Source of the DNA: Lolium rigidum
Lineage: Eukaryota; Streptophyta; Magnoliopsida; Poales; Poaceae
Direction: 5' to 3'
Assembly: GCF_022539505.1 (NCBI RefSeq)
Contig: NC_061513.1
Location: 182,992,017-183,056,016, forward strand
DNA: 64,000 bases
Shown: in pieces, positions 35,630 to 46,736 of the stretch
How positions within the stretch are numbered: the stretch's first letter is position 1
How the letters are laid out: every line of letters starts with the position of its first letter
Program-made: the position numbers and the translations under genes
The notes under the pieces: model-generated
Told to the model about the DNA's origin: nothing
Databases searched by the model: none
Seen by the model: the letters and a program-made list of their open reading frames with translations, nothing else

Positions 35630-36298
35630 TACTGCTTCCTGTGAAGAGCCAAAACAGATGCAAGAAACCGATTAATAACAAAAGAAAAGGGGGCAAATTT
35701 GGTAAGCAAATCCGTGTTGAACAGGGGAATAGGAATTTCTATCGGATCGAACCTTGCAGGCGGAGATCGCAGAATCAGAGGGGGAGATCCAGGCGGGAGA
35801 GGAATAGGAGTGGGAGATCCGGGAGAAAAATATGGGGGTGGGGAGGCGGATTAGGAAGTGGAGTCCGCGCAGGGGATGAACGTGGGTTGCTTGGCAACGA
35901 CGGAGATCGGATCGGGGCAGGCCACCACGTCCACGGGAATTGGAGTCGTCATGGTACGTGACGTGTACGTCGGCACGTTTTCAGTTTACACCTTCGAATA
36001 GCGGTAAATTAACCCGGGGTCCACATTATCCCTAACGTCGCGCACGCAATTTGTCGGGTCTACCGATACGGCGATGTCGAGGGCGACTTTCCTTCCCGAC
36101 GGCGGCGAGCTCCCGGCGGGGCGCAGCCATGAAGCGCATCCTCCAGGACTTCTTCCTCTAGAAGCTGCCGAACCACTCCACGCCGGCGAGCCTCTCACTA
36201 TCCACTGCCTTCTGCCGACCAGTGCCTCGCATTGCTAATTCGCCTCCATTCAGAACCGTATATCCCATCGGCTCCGGCTGGACGCCACGCCTACGTGA
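35630..36298 (-). promoter_or_regulatory. Upstream and leader region of V-ATPase F
   Basis: Purine-rich GA tract at 35760-35870 on the plus strand (CT-rich on the gene strand), typical of a plant 5' UTR. The ACGT cluster further upstream is listed separately. No other gene seen. Confidence 0.4.
35956..35978. promoter_or_regulatory. Cluster of four ACGT cores
   Basis: ACGT occurs at 35956, 35961, 35967 and 35975, including GTGACGTGTACGTC. ACGT cores in such contexts bind plant bZIP factors (ABRE and HEX-type sites). The cluster is about 330 bp upstream of the V-ATPase F start codon. Use by this promoter is inference. Confidence 0.4.
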
Positions 36299-36784
36299 GA
36301 GCATCTCTAACAAATCCCGTAAATTTCGTAGGAACTGAAATTTTTCGTCGGATTTACGGGTTCGGGCCGAAAGTGGCGCAGAATAGTATCTGAATCGGTG
36401 GATCGGCCCGTATTAGAAGTTTGGGGGCCGAGAAACTGGACCGTCGACCCGTATATATACAGGCCGCGGAGGGGAGTAGGGTTTTGGAACCCTACTCCCT
36501 CCGCCGCGTCCTCCCACTCCGCCGCGCGCACGGTTGGACTTCCGGCGAGCAATCGCAGAGCCACCGCCGCCGTTTCTCCTCTCTCTCCACCACCACCGTG
36601 ATCGCATGGCCGGGGCGAACAGCGGAGGCAGGGGAGGCGGGCGGATTGGTGGGAGCAACTCTCCGCCGCGCCCCCCGTCTTCCAGTCCGAGGCCGAGCGG
36701 CGCAAATGGAACCGCAGCGAAGGCGCTCCGAAGCGGAGCGTGCGGCGCTGTTGACTGCCAAAACCCACCGGCGGGCAGCGGCCT
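36299..36784. mobile_element. PIF/Harbinger-like element, right part missing
   Basis: Starts GAGCATCTCTAACAAATCCC after TGA. It has a TATA-like TATATATACAGG (36453) and a GC-rich body with an ATG at 36606 (MAGANSGGRGGGRIGG). No matching right end is seen. The body is cut at 36784, where an LTR begins, so the rest is presumably beyond the LTR insertion or the gap. Confidence 0.5.
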
Positions 36785-37778
36785 TGTCAACACCGTAGAG
36801 CCGGGAAGAGCCTAGAGCTGCGGCTGGCTGAGACCCCTCCGAGCGACGGCCCGCAATGCTCTTCTGGTCACACGCGGCGATGCGAAGTGCAAGGGCGTGC
36901 CACCCGACCTATACCTGGTCGTGGAAGGTGATGGGGATGCCTCGCTTAGTTTCCGCGGGGCATACATGTAAACATTAAATACGAGCCTCGATCGGCTCTC
37001 GAGGTTATCCCGTGAATCGGCTCAAAGAGCCGATCCACCCATGATTCGTACGGGGTGCACGAATACTTGGTGGTCCTGCTTGATCAAGATAGAGCTAATG
37101 AGATCTACGATGATTTAGGGTTTTCACCGCATAATCGGATCATCCTACTCCAGGTTGGGCCTCGCGGCCACGCACGGTGCTCGTAAGCCGATCCTAAACA
37201 AGGCCTAAAAACCAACATGAAGTTGATCCTCGGAACATCCCGTTTAGGACTTGCGAACGCCACCCTACGTGCCACTGGATCCTCCCCCTTTGTAAGGCCT
37301 AACTATTGCAGATATTAAACTAATCCTTGTAGAACAAGGAGCAATCGTAACGGATCGGATCTACTAAATAATGATCAAGCGGGTGCCGCCCCACACCTGA
37401 GATAGGCGTGAGGGCGGCTAGATATGCAAGGGTTGCACTACGTAAGCATGCTTAAACGAAGAACAATGCTAACCCTAACACATCTAATGATAACTACGTT
37501 GCTCGCCATCAAAAGCGCTTCGATGCGAGCAACGCATGAACAACGTGGGGCTTGTCGCTGCCTAGATCGCAAGATGCGATCTAGGCAGCATGTCGCTTAC
37601 CTGATAGAAACCCTCGAGACGAAGGAGTTGGCGATGCGCCGAGATTGGTTTGTTTTGGGGTTGAACGTGAGTTGTTGTTTATTCCATAAACCCTAGATAC
37701 ATATTTATAGTCCGGCGGACTCTCTAATGCGGGCGTGCACCAAACCGTGCACGAGTAAGATTCTATCCCTAAACTAAG
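36785..37778 (-). mobile_element. Gypsy-type LTR, minus orientation, cut by assembly gap
   Basis: Begins TGTCAACACCGTAGAGCC on the plus strand (that is, ends TGTTGACA on its own strand) and runs into the N gap. On the minus strand a TATA box CTATAAATA lies near 37704-37712, followed by a leader, so its transcription is leftward. Length is at least 994 bp. It may be a solo LTR or one end of an element lost in the gap. Confidence 0.65.
37497..37589 (-). repeat. Two strong adjacent stem-loops in the LTR leader
   Basis: Stem 1: GCTGCCTAGATCGCA (37557-37571) and TGCGATCTAGGCAGC (37575-37589), 15 bp perfect with a 3-base loop. Stem 2: CGTTGCTCGCCATC (37497-37510) and CGATGCGAGCAACG (37521-37534), with one bulge. 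Both lie downstream of the LTR TATA box on the transcribed strand. Confidence 0.85.
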
Positions 37779-37878
37779 NNNNNNNNNNNNNNNNNNNNNN
37801 NNNNNNNNNNNNNNNNNNNNNNNNNNNNNNNNNNNNNNNNNNNNNNNNNNNNNNNNNNNNNNNNNNNNNNNNNNNNNN
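37779..37878. other. Assembly gap (100 N)
   Basis: Exactly 100 undetermined bases, a conventional unknown-length gap. Confidence 0.99.
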
Positions 37879-39735
37879 ACAACATTATCAGGTTCCTCCC
37901 CTGAAACTATATTTTTATTCCATCACATCTTATGTGCTTTGCTTGGAGAGTCGGTTTGTTTTTGTTTTGTTTGAATAAAATGGATCCTAGCATTCATTGT
38001 GTGGGAGAGACACACGCTCCACTGTTGCATATGGACAAATATGTCCTTAGGCTTTACTCATAGTATTCATGGCAAAGGTTGAATCTTCTTCGTTAAATTG
38101 TTATATGGTTGGAATCGGGAAATGCTACATGTAGTGATTCTAAAATGTCTTGAATAATTTGATACTTGGCAATTGTTGTGCTCATGTTTAAGCTCTTGCA
38201 TCATATACTTTGCACCCATTAATGAAGAAATACATAGAGCTTGCTAAAATTTGGTTTGCATATTTGGTCTCTCTAAAGTCTAGATAATTTCTAGTATTGA
38301 GTTTGAACAACAAGGAAGACGGTGTAGAGTCTTATAATGTTTACAATATGTCTTTTATGTGAGTTTTGCTGCACCGGTTCATCCTTGTGTTTGTTTCAAA
38401 TAACTTTGCTAGCCTAAACCTTGTATCGAGAGGGAATACTTCTCATGCATCCAAAATCCTTGAGCCAACCACTATCCCATTTGTGTCCACCATACCTACC
38501 TACTACATGGTATTTCTCCGCCATTCCAAAGTAAATTGCTTGAGTGCTACCTTTAAAATTTCCATTCTTTACCTTTGCAATATATAGCTCATGGGACAAA
38601 TAGCTTAAAAACTATTGTGGTATTGAATATGTACTTATGCACTTTATCTCTTATTAAGTTGCTTGTTGTGTGATAACCATGTTCCTGGGGACGCCATCAA
38701 CTACTCTTTGTTGAATATCATGTGAGTTGCTATGAATGTCCGTCTTGTCTGAAGTAAGGGAGATTTACCACTCATTTAATGGTTAGAGCATGCATGTTGT
38801 TAGAGAAGAACATTGGGCCGCTAACTAAAGCCATGAATCATGGTGGAAGTTTCAGTTTTGGACATATATCCTCAATCTCATATGAGAACATTAATTGTTG
38901 CTAAATGCTTATGCATTAAAGAGGAGTCCATTATCTGTTGTCTATGTTGTCCCGGTATGGATGTCTAAGTTGAGAATAATCAAAAGCGAGAAATCCAAAT
39001 GCGATCTTTCTCCTTAGACCTTTGTACGAGCGGCATGGAGGTACCCCTTTGTGACACTTGGTTAAAACATGTGTATTGCGATAATCCCGGTAATCCAAGC
39101 TAATTAGGACAAGGTGCGGGCACTATTAGTATACTATGCATGAGGCTTGCAACTTGTAAGATATAATTTACATGATACATATGCTTTATTACTACCGTTG
39201 AGAAAATTGTTTCTTGTTTTCAAAACCAAAGCTCTAGCACAAATATAGCAATCAATGCTTCCTCTGCGAAGGGCCTTTCTTTTACTTTTATGTTGAGTCA
39301 GCTTCACCTATCTCTCTCCACCTCAAGAAGCAAACACTTGTGTGAACTGTGCATTGATTCCTACATACTTGCATATTGCACTTGTTATATTACTTTACAT
39401 TGACAATATCCATGAGATATACATGTTACAAGTTGAAAGCAACCGCTGAAACTTAATCTTCCTTTGTGTTGCTTCAATACCTTTACTTTGATTTATTGCT
39501 TTATGAGTTAACTCTTATGCAAGACTTATTGATGCTTGTCTTGAAGTACTATTCATGAAAAGTCTTTGCTTTATGATTCATTTGTTTACTCATGTCATTA
39601 CCATTGTTTTGATCGCTGCATTCATTACATATGCTTACAATAGTATGATCAAGGTTATGATGGCATGTCACTCCGTAAATTATCTTTGTTATCGCTTACC
39701 CGCTCGGGACGAGCGAGAACTAAGCTTGGGGATGC
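37879..39735 (+). mobile_element. Internal 3' region of Athila-like gypsy element A1
   Basis: Non-coding AT-rich sequence ending in the polypurine-like CTAAGCTTGGGGATGC immediately before an LTR. Its 37940-38550 part is the reverse complement of 41328-41930, showing the same family in both orientations. The coding part is not present to the right of the gap. Confidence 0.7.
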
Positions 39736-41327
39736 TGATACGTCTCCGACGTATCGATAATTTCTTATGTTCCATGCCACATTATTGATGATATCTACAT
39801 GTTTTATGCACATTATATGTCGTATTTATGCATTTTCCGGCACTAACCTATTAACGAGATACCGAAGAGCCGCTTGCTGTTTTCTACTGTTTTTGGTTTC
39901 GAAATCCTAGTAAGGAAATATTCTCGGAATTGGACGAAATCAACGCCCGGGGTCCTATTTTGCCACGAAGCTTCCGGAAGACCGAGGGAGAGTCGAAGTG
40001 GGGCCACGAGGTGGCGCCACACCGGGCGGCGCGGCCCGGCCTTGGCCGCGCGGCCTGTTGTGTGGGCCCCTCGCGTCGCCTCTTGACCTGCCCTTTCGCC
40101 TACTTAAAGCCTCCGTCGCGAAACCCCCGATCACCGAGAGCCACGATACGGAAAACCTTACCGAGACGCCGCCGCCGCCAATCCCATCTCGGGGGATTCG
40201 GAGATCGCCTCCGGCACCTCGCCGAGAGAGGGGAATCATCTCCTGGAGGACTCTTCACCGCCATGGTCGCCTCCGGAGTGATGAGTGAGTAGTTCACCCT
40301 CGGACTATGGGTCCATAGCAGTAGCTAGATGGTCGTCTTCTCCTCATGTGCTTCATTGTCGGATCTTGTGAGCTGCCTAACATGATCAAGATCATCTATC
40401 CTGTAATTCTATATGTTGTGTTTGTCGGATCCGATGGATAGGGAATACTATGTTATGTTGATTATCAATCTATTACCTATGTGTTGTTTATGATCTTGCA
40501 TGCTCTCCGTTATTAGTAGAGGCTCCGGCCAAGTTTTTACTCTTAACTCCAAGAGGGAGTATTTATGCTCGATAGTGGGTTCATGCCTCCATTAAATGCA
40601 GGACGATGTGAGAAAGTTCTAAGGTTGTGGATGTGATGTTGCCACTAGGGATAAAACATTGATGCTATGTCCGAGGATGTAGTTATTGATTACATTACGC
40701 ACCATACTTAATGCAATTGTCTGTTGTTTGCAACTTAATACTGTAAGGGGTTCGGATGATAACCTGAAGGTGGACTTTTAGGCATAGATGCATGCTGGAT
40801 AGCGGTCTATGTACTTTGTCGTAATGCCCAATTAAATCTCACTATACTCATCATATCATGTATGTGCATGGTCATGTCCTCTCTATTTGTCAATTGCCCG
40901 ACTGTAATTTGTTCACCCAACATGCTATTTATCTTATGGGGGAGACACCTCTAGTGAACTGTGGACCCCGGTCCTATTCTTTACATCTGAAATACAAATC
41001 TACTGCAATACTTGTTCTTTACTGTTTTCTGCAAACAATCATCATCCACACTATACATCTAATCCTTTGTTACAGCAAGTCAGGTGAGATTGACAACCTC
41101 ACTCGTTTCGTTGGGGCAAAGTACTTTGGTTGTGTTGTGCAGGTTCCACGTTGGCGCCGGAATCTGCGGTGTTGCGCCGCACTACATCTCGCCGCCATCA
41201 ACCTTCAACGTGCTTCTTGGCTCCTCCCGGTTCGATAAACCTTGGTTTCTTTCGAGGGAAAACTTGCCGCTGTACGCATCACACCTTCCTCTTGGGGTTC
41301 CCAACGGACGCGTGCGTACGCGTATCA
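39736..41327 (+). mobile_element. 3' LTR of element A1 (Athila-like, Sabrina/WHAM-like group)
   Basis: Starts TGATACGTCTCCGACGTATC and ends ACGCGTATCA, about 1592 bp. The leading TGATACGTCTCC word is one I recognise from abundant Triticeae Athila-lineage LTRs. The exact family name is from memory and not verified. The neighbour at 41328 is not normal flanking DNA but an inverted piece of the same family, so the element is rearranged. Confidence 0.75.
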
Positions 41328-42733
41328 GGCACTCAAGTAATGTACTTTGGAATGGCGGAGAAATACCATGTAGTAGGTAGGTATGGTGGACACAAATGGC
41401 ATAGTATTTGGCTCAAGGATTTGGATGCATGAGAAGAATTCCTCTCAATACAAGGCTAGGCTAGCAAGGTTATTTGAAGAAAACTCAAGTATAAAACGGT
41501 GCAGACAAAGCTTACATAAGAACATATTGCAAGCATTATAAGACTCTACATCGTCTTCCTTGTTGTTCAAACACCTTAACCAAAAAATATCTAGACTCTA
41601 GAGATCAATCATGCAAACCAAATTTTAACAAGCTCTATGTAGTTCTTCATTAATAGGTGCAAAGTACATGATGCAAGAGCTTAAACATGATCTATATGAG
41701 CACAACAATTGCCAAGTATCAAATTATTCAAGACATTATACCATTTACCACATGCAGCATTTTCTGTTTCCAACCATATAACAATGAACGAAGCAGTTTC
41801 AACCTTCGCCATGAACATTAAGAATAAATCTAAGAACATATGTGTTCATACGAAACAGCAGAGCGTGTCTCTCTCCCAAACAAAGAATGCTAGGATCCTA
41901 TTTTATTCAAACAAAAACAAAAACAAACAGACGCTCCAAGTAAAGCACATAAGATGTGACGGAATAAAAATATAGTTTCACTAGAGGTGACCTGATAAGT
42001 TGTCGATGAAGAAGGGATGCCTTGGGCATCCCCAAGCTTAGATGCTTGAGTCTTCTTAAAATATGCAGGGATGAACCACGGGGGCATCCCCAAGCTTAGA
42101 CTTTTCACTCTTCTTGATCAAATTGTACTATCCTCCTCTCTTGACCCTTGAAAACTTCCTCCACACCAAACTCGAAACAAACTCATTAGAGGGTTAGTGC
42201 ATAAACGAAAATTCATATATTCAGAGGTGACATAATCATTCTTAACACTTCTGGACATTGCACAAAGCTATTGAAAGTTAATGGAACAAAGAAATCCATC
42301 AAACATAGCAAAACAGGCAATGCGAAATAAAAGGCAGAATATGTCAAAACAGAACAGTCCGTAAAGACGAATTTTTCAGGGGCACTTAACTTGCTCAGAT
42401 GAAAATGCCCAAATTGAATGAAAGTTGCGTACATATCTGAGGATCACGCACGTAAATTGGCAGATTTTTATAAATTTTCTACAACAGGGGCTGCTCAATT
42501 TCGTGACAGCAAGAAATCTGTTTCTACGCAGTAATCCAAATCTAGTATTGACTTTACTATCAAAGACTTTACTTGGCACAACAATGCAATAAAATAAAGA
42601 TAAGGAGAGGTTGCTACAGTAGTAACAACTTCCAAGACTCAAATATAAAATAAAAGTGCAGAAGTAAAATAATGGGTTGTCTTCCATAAGCGCTTTTCTT
42701 TAACACCTTTCAGCTAGGCGCAGAAAGTGTGAA

Positions 42734-43424
42734 TCAAGTATTGTCAAGAGACGAAGCATCAACATCAATAGATATCTTAGATGCTCCCTTATCCGTAGTG
42801 GTGCTAAGGGCTTTGTCAATTTTAGGCCTATAATAGTTTTTTGGCTTAGGCACTTTAGAGACATACATGAACTTTTTCTCCTTACCCACATAGGCTTTCT
42901 CCTTAAACTTAAGAGAAGAAAAAGTTGAACCCAAGGTTCCCATAGCTTCTTCAAGTTCACTAATCCTATGGGTTCGATTATCATGAGTAGCACAAGTTTC
43001 TAAAACGGCAATTCTCTCATTAATTCCACCTAGAGATTTATCAAGTTTATCGGTGCTATTAAGTAATATTCCCAATTTAGTCTCAATACTTGGAAGATCT
43101 TTCTCTATGGCCTCCAACTTTTTCATGACATCTTCAAGATAGATTTCAATTTTAGCTTCATTAACAGGTGGTATTCCAACTAGACTCTCAATGATGCAAC
43201 TAGCTTCTAAAGCAGGAGTGCCTAGGAAATTACCTCCCGCAAGAGTATCAAGAACATACCTATTCCAGCTAGAGATACCAACATAAAAAATTCCTAAGTA
43301 GTATAATAGTGGAGTGTTTCTTAATACACCTATGATGAGCATCACTAATTCTATACCAAGCATCTTTAAAACTTTCTCCCCCTTGTTGCTTAAACGAACG
43401 AACTTCAACTTCCGGATTACTCAT
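42734..43424 (-). pseudogene. Broken gag remnant of element A2
   Basis: The minus-strand ATG at 43424 opens MSNPEVEVRSFKQQGGESFK, then a frameshift near 43295-43310 (a T run) moves the frame to one that continues with YVGISSWNRYVLDTLAGGNF and VPKPKNYYRPKID, to a stop at 42734. Gag proteins package the element RNA. This copy keeps only a fragment and has neither protease nor reverse transcriptase. Confidence 0.65.
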
Positions 43425-43650
43425 TTTTAGTAATAGTAAATAAAGCAAACTAAATAAAGTAAATGCAAGTAACTAATTTTTTTGTGTTTTTTTAATATGA
43501 AGAACAAGACAGTAAATAAAGTAAAGCTAGCAACTATTTTTTTGTATTTTTGATATAGAAAGCAAACAAAGCAGTAAATAAAATAAAGCAAGACAAAAAC
43601 AAAGTAAAGAGATTGGATGTGGGAGACTCCCCTTGCAGCGTGTCTTGATC

Positions 43651-43668
43651 TCCCCGGCAACGGCGCCG
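43651..43668 (-). promoter_or_regulatory. Primer binding site of element A2 (tRNA-Asp type)
   Basis: TCCCCGGCAACGGCGCCG on the plus strand matches the 3' end of plant tRNA-Asp; on the element strand it lies 12 bases after the LTR. This PBS is usual for Athila-lineage elements. Confidence 0.8.
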
Positions 43669-43680
43669 TGAAACCTGTCT

Positions 43681-44789
43681 TGATGGCGTGTAAGACACAC
43701 GTCGTTGGGAACCCCAAGAGGAAGGTGTGATGTGTACGACGACAAGTTTTCCCTCGGTAAGAAACCAAGGTTATCGAACCGGTAGGAGTCAAGGAACACG
43801 TGAAGGTTGTTGGTGGCGAGTGTAGTACGGCGCAACACCAGGGATTCCGGCGCCAACGTGGAACTCTGCACAACACAATCAAAGTACTTTGCCCCAACGT
43901 AACAGTGAGGTTGTCAATCTCACCGCTTGCTTGAAAACAAAGGATTAGATGTATAGTGTGGAAGATGATGTTTGTTTGCGAAGAATAGTGAAGAACAATT
44001 GCAGTAGATTGTATTTCAGATGTAAAGAATGGACCGGGGTCCACAGTTCACTAGTGGTGTCTCTCCCATAAGATAAATGCATGTTGGGTGAACAAATTAC
44101 AGTTGGGCAATTGACAAATAAAGAAGGCATAACAATGCACATACATATATCATGATGAGTACTATGAGATTTAATCGGAGCATTACGACAAAGTACATAG
44201 ACCGCTATCCGACATGCATCTATGCCTAAAAATTCCACCTTCAGAGTTATCATTCGAACCCCTTCCAGGTATTAAGTTGCAAACAACAAACAATTGCATT
44301 AAGTATGGTGCATAATGTAATCAACACAAATATCCTTAGACAAAGCATCGATGTTTTATCCCTAGTGGCAACAAGCACATCCACAACCTTAGAACTTTCA
44401 CGTCACTGTCCCGATTCAATGGAGGCATGAACCCACTATCGAGCATAAATACTCCCTCTTGGAGTCACAAGTATCAACTTGGCCGGAGCCTCTACTAGCA
44501 ACGGAGAGCATGCAAGAACATAAACAACATATCCGATAGATTGATAATCAACTTGACATAGTATTCAATATTCATCGGATCCCAACAAACACAACATGTA
44601 ACATTACAAATAGATGATCTTGATCATGATAGGCAGCTCACAAGATCTAACATGATAGCACAATGAGGAGAAGACAACCATCTAGCTACTGCTATGGACC
44701 CATAGTCCAGGGGTGAACTACTCACACATCGATCCGGAGGTGATCATGGTGATGAAGAGACCTCCGGGAGATGATTCCCCTCTCCGACG
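43681..44789 (-). mobile_element. 5' LTR of element A2, truncated at an inverted junction
   Basis: The plus strand begins TGATGGCGTGTAAGACACAC. It is the reverse complement of the right-hand two thirds of the A1 LTR type. It stops near 44789, where the same LTR type resumes in the opposite orientation. Confidence 0.8.
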
Positions 44790-46031
44790 CTGCCCTTCCG
44801 CCTACTTAAAGCCTTCGTCGCGAAAACCCTAGTACCGAGAGCCACGATACGGAAATACTTCCAGAGACGCAGCCGCCGCCAATCCCATCTCGGGGGATTC
44901 AGGAGATCGCCTCCGGCACCCTGCCGAAGAGGGGAATCATCTCCCGGAGGACTCTTCATCACCATGATCGCCTCCGGATTGATGTGTGAGTAGTTCACCC
45001 TTGGACTATGGGTCCATAGCAGTAGCTAGATGGTTGTCTTCTCCTCATTGTGCTATCATGTTAGATCTTGTGAGCTGCCTATCATGATCAAGATCATCTA
45101 TTTGTAATGCTACATGTTGTGTTTGTTGGGATCCGATGAATATGGAATACTATGTCAAGTTGATTATCAATCTATCATATATGTGTTGTTTATGTTCTTG
45201 CATGCTCTCCGTTGCTAGTAGAGGCTCTGGCCAAGTTGATACTTGTGACTCCAAGAGGGAGTATTTATGCTCGATAGTGGGTTCATGCCTCCATTGAATC
45301 CGGGACGATGATGAGAAAGTTCTAAGGTTGTGGATGTGATGTTGCCACTAGGGATAAAACATCAATGCTTTGTCTAAGGATATTTGTGTTGATTACATTA
45401 CGCGCCATACTTAATGCAATTGTCTCTTGTTTGCAACTTAATACTGGAAGGGGTGCGGATGCTAACCCGAAGGTGGACTTTTTAGGCATAGATGCATCGT
45501 CGGATAGCGGTCTATGTACTTTGTCGTAATGCCTCGATTAAATCTCATAGTAGTCATCATGATATGTATGTGCATTGTTATGCCCTCTCTATTTGTCAAT
45601 TGCCCAACTGTAATTTGTTCACCCAACATGCTATTTATCTTATTGGAGAGACACCACTAGTGAACTGTGGACCCCGGTCCATTCTTTTACATCTGAATAC
45701 AATCTACTGCAATACTTGTTCTTTACTGTTCTTCGCAAACAAACATCATCTTCCACTATACATTTAATCCTTTGTTTACAACAAGCCGGTGAGATTGACA
45801 ACCTCATTGTTACGTTGGGGCAAAGTACTTTGATTGTGTTGTGCAGGTTCCACGTTGGCGCCGGAATCACTGGTGTTGCGCCGCACTACACTCCGCCACC
45901 AACAACCTTCACGTGTTCCTTGACTCCTACTGGTTCGATAACCTTGGTTTCTTACTGAGGGAAAACTTGCTGTTGTACGCATCACACCTTCCTCTTGGGG
46001 TTCCCAACGGACGTGTGCTTCACGCGTATCA
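44790..46031 (+). mobile_element. LTR fragment A3, plus orientation, 5' truncated
   Basis: Starts inside the LTR at CTGCCCTTCCGCCTACTTAA (compare 40089 in the A1 LTR) and runs to the proper LTR end CACGCGTATCA at 46031. The first ~350 bp of the LTR are missing. It is followed directly by gypsy pol coding sequence. Confidence 0.8.
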
Positions 46032-46367
46032 GTAACAGAATATGACGAAGAAGCATCAAGAAAAGCACTGGAGGATGATGTCGATGCACTTGATGAAGCT
46101 CGATACGAAGTGTTATCACAGGTAACTAAGTACCAGCAAGATCTGAAAAACTACCACAGTCGACGGTTGAGGCCAAGATCCTTTCAGGTAGGCGACTTAG
46201 TTCTTCGGCTCAGACAAAAAAGCCATGAAAAACTCGAGCCGCCGTGGCTTGGTCCTTACATCGTCACGTAGTAATCGAAGGAGGAGCATACAGGATAAAG
46301 GACAAGAAGACAGAGTCGCGAGCCAAATCCTTGGAACGTGGCGCAGCTCGGGCGTTTTACGCTTAAA
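46032..46367 (+). pseudogene. C-terminal end of a Tat-lineage gypsy integrase (element B)
   Basis: The plus-strand frame from 46032 reads EYDEEASRKALEDDVDALDE, then DLKNYHSRRLRPRSFQVGDL and EPPWLGPYIVT, the integrase C-terminal region of gypsy pol (GDLVLR and W.GPY motifs). A stop/frameshift at 46268-46272 breaks it; the shifted frame continues IEGGAYRIKDKK to a stop near 46366. The upstream pol is absent because LTR fragment A3 ends exactly where it begins. With the antisense ORFs to the right it defines a Tat-type element. Confidence 0.8.
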
Positions 46368-46736
46368 GTTGAAATATAGTCCTCTTTGTAAACATACAAT
46401 GTACTGAAACGCCCGCGAGTTTTCAGACGCACTCTTCTCCTTTCAGGGCACCGAGTGGGGCTGAAAGGTTTTTAATGAGGCGGGCTCGCGGTGCTGCAAT
46501 ATAGTAAGATATTGGTGATATACATCTTTTTCGTCGACAGGCTCGGGGACTCATAACCCGCGGTAACAAAATATATATGAACTCCCGCAAAATAGTAAAT
46601 TCACCATGGCGTAAAAATAGCTCGAGCACCAGCCAAAGGCTCGGGGGCTTTGCAATATAGATTATACACACAACCTCATCATCAAGAAAAATTCGACAAG
46701 GAAAAATATATATGAACTCCCGCAATATAGTAAAAT
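46368..46736. other. Element B spacer between pol and antisense ORFs
   Basis: Non-coding sequence with the phrase ATATATATGAACTCCCGCAA twice (near 46568 and 46707) and GGCTCGGGG words. No gene. Confidence 0.5.

Larger units (their letters stand above)
41328..43680 (-). mobile_element. Internal region of element A2, inverted and 3' truncated
   Basis: Same family as A1 but on the minus strand. From right to left it contains the primer binding site, a short decayed gag and 3' non-coding sequence. That sequence includes two copies of a polypurine-like motif (GGCATCCCCAAGCTTAGA near 42028 and 42084). It is cut at 41328, directly against the A1 LTR. Confidence 0.72.
43681..46031. repeat. Long palindrome of two LTR fragments, arms about 1.1 kb
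   Basis: The arms 43681 to about 44787 and about 44925-46031 are inverted copies separated by about 135 bp. For example ACTACTCACACATCGATCCG near 44718 pairs with CGGATTGATGTGTGAGTAGT near 44975. Transcription through it could give a long hairpin RNA. Confidence 0.82.

Noticed and set aside
36785..37778. This LTR as the 5' LTR of element B
   Set aside because: It is on the opposite strand to the element B pol, and no pol sequence connects them.
43651..43668. tRNA-Asp-like sequence as part of a tRNA gene
   Set aside because: Only the 18-base 3' end is present, next to an LTR; it is a primer binding site. The same holds for 61340-61357.
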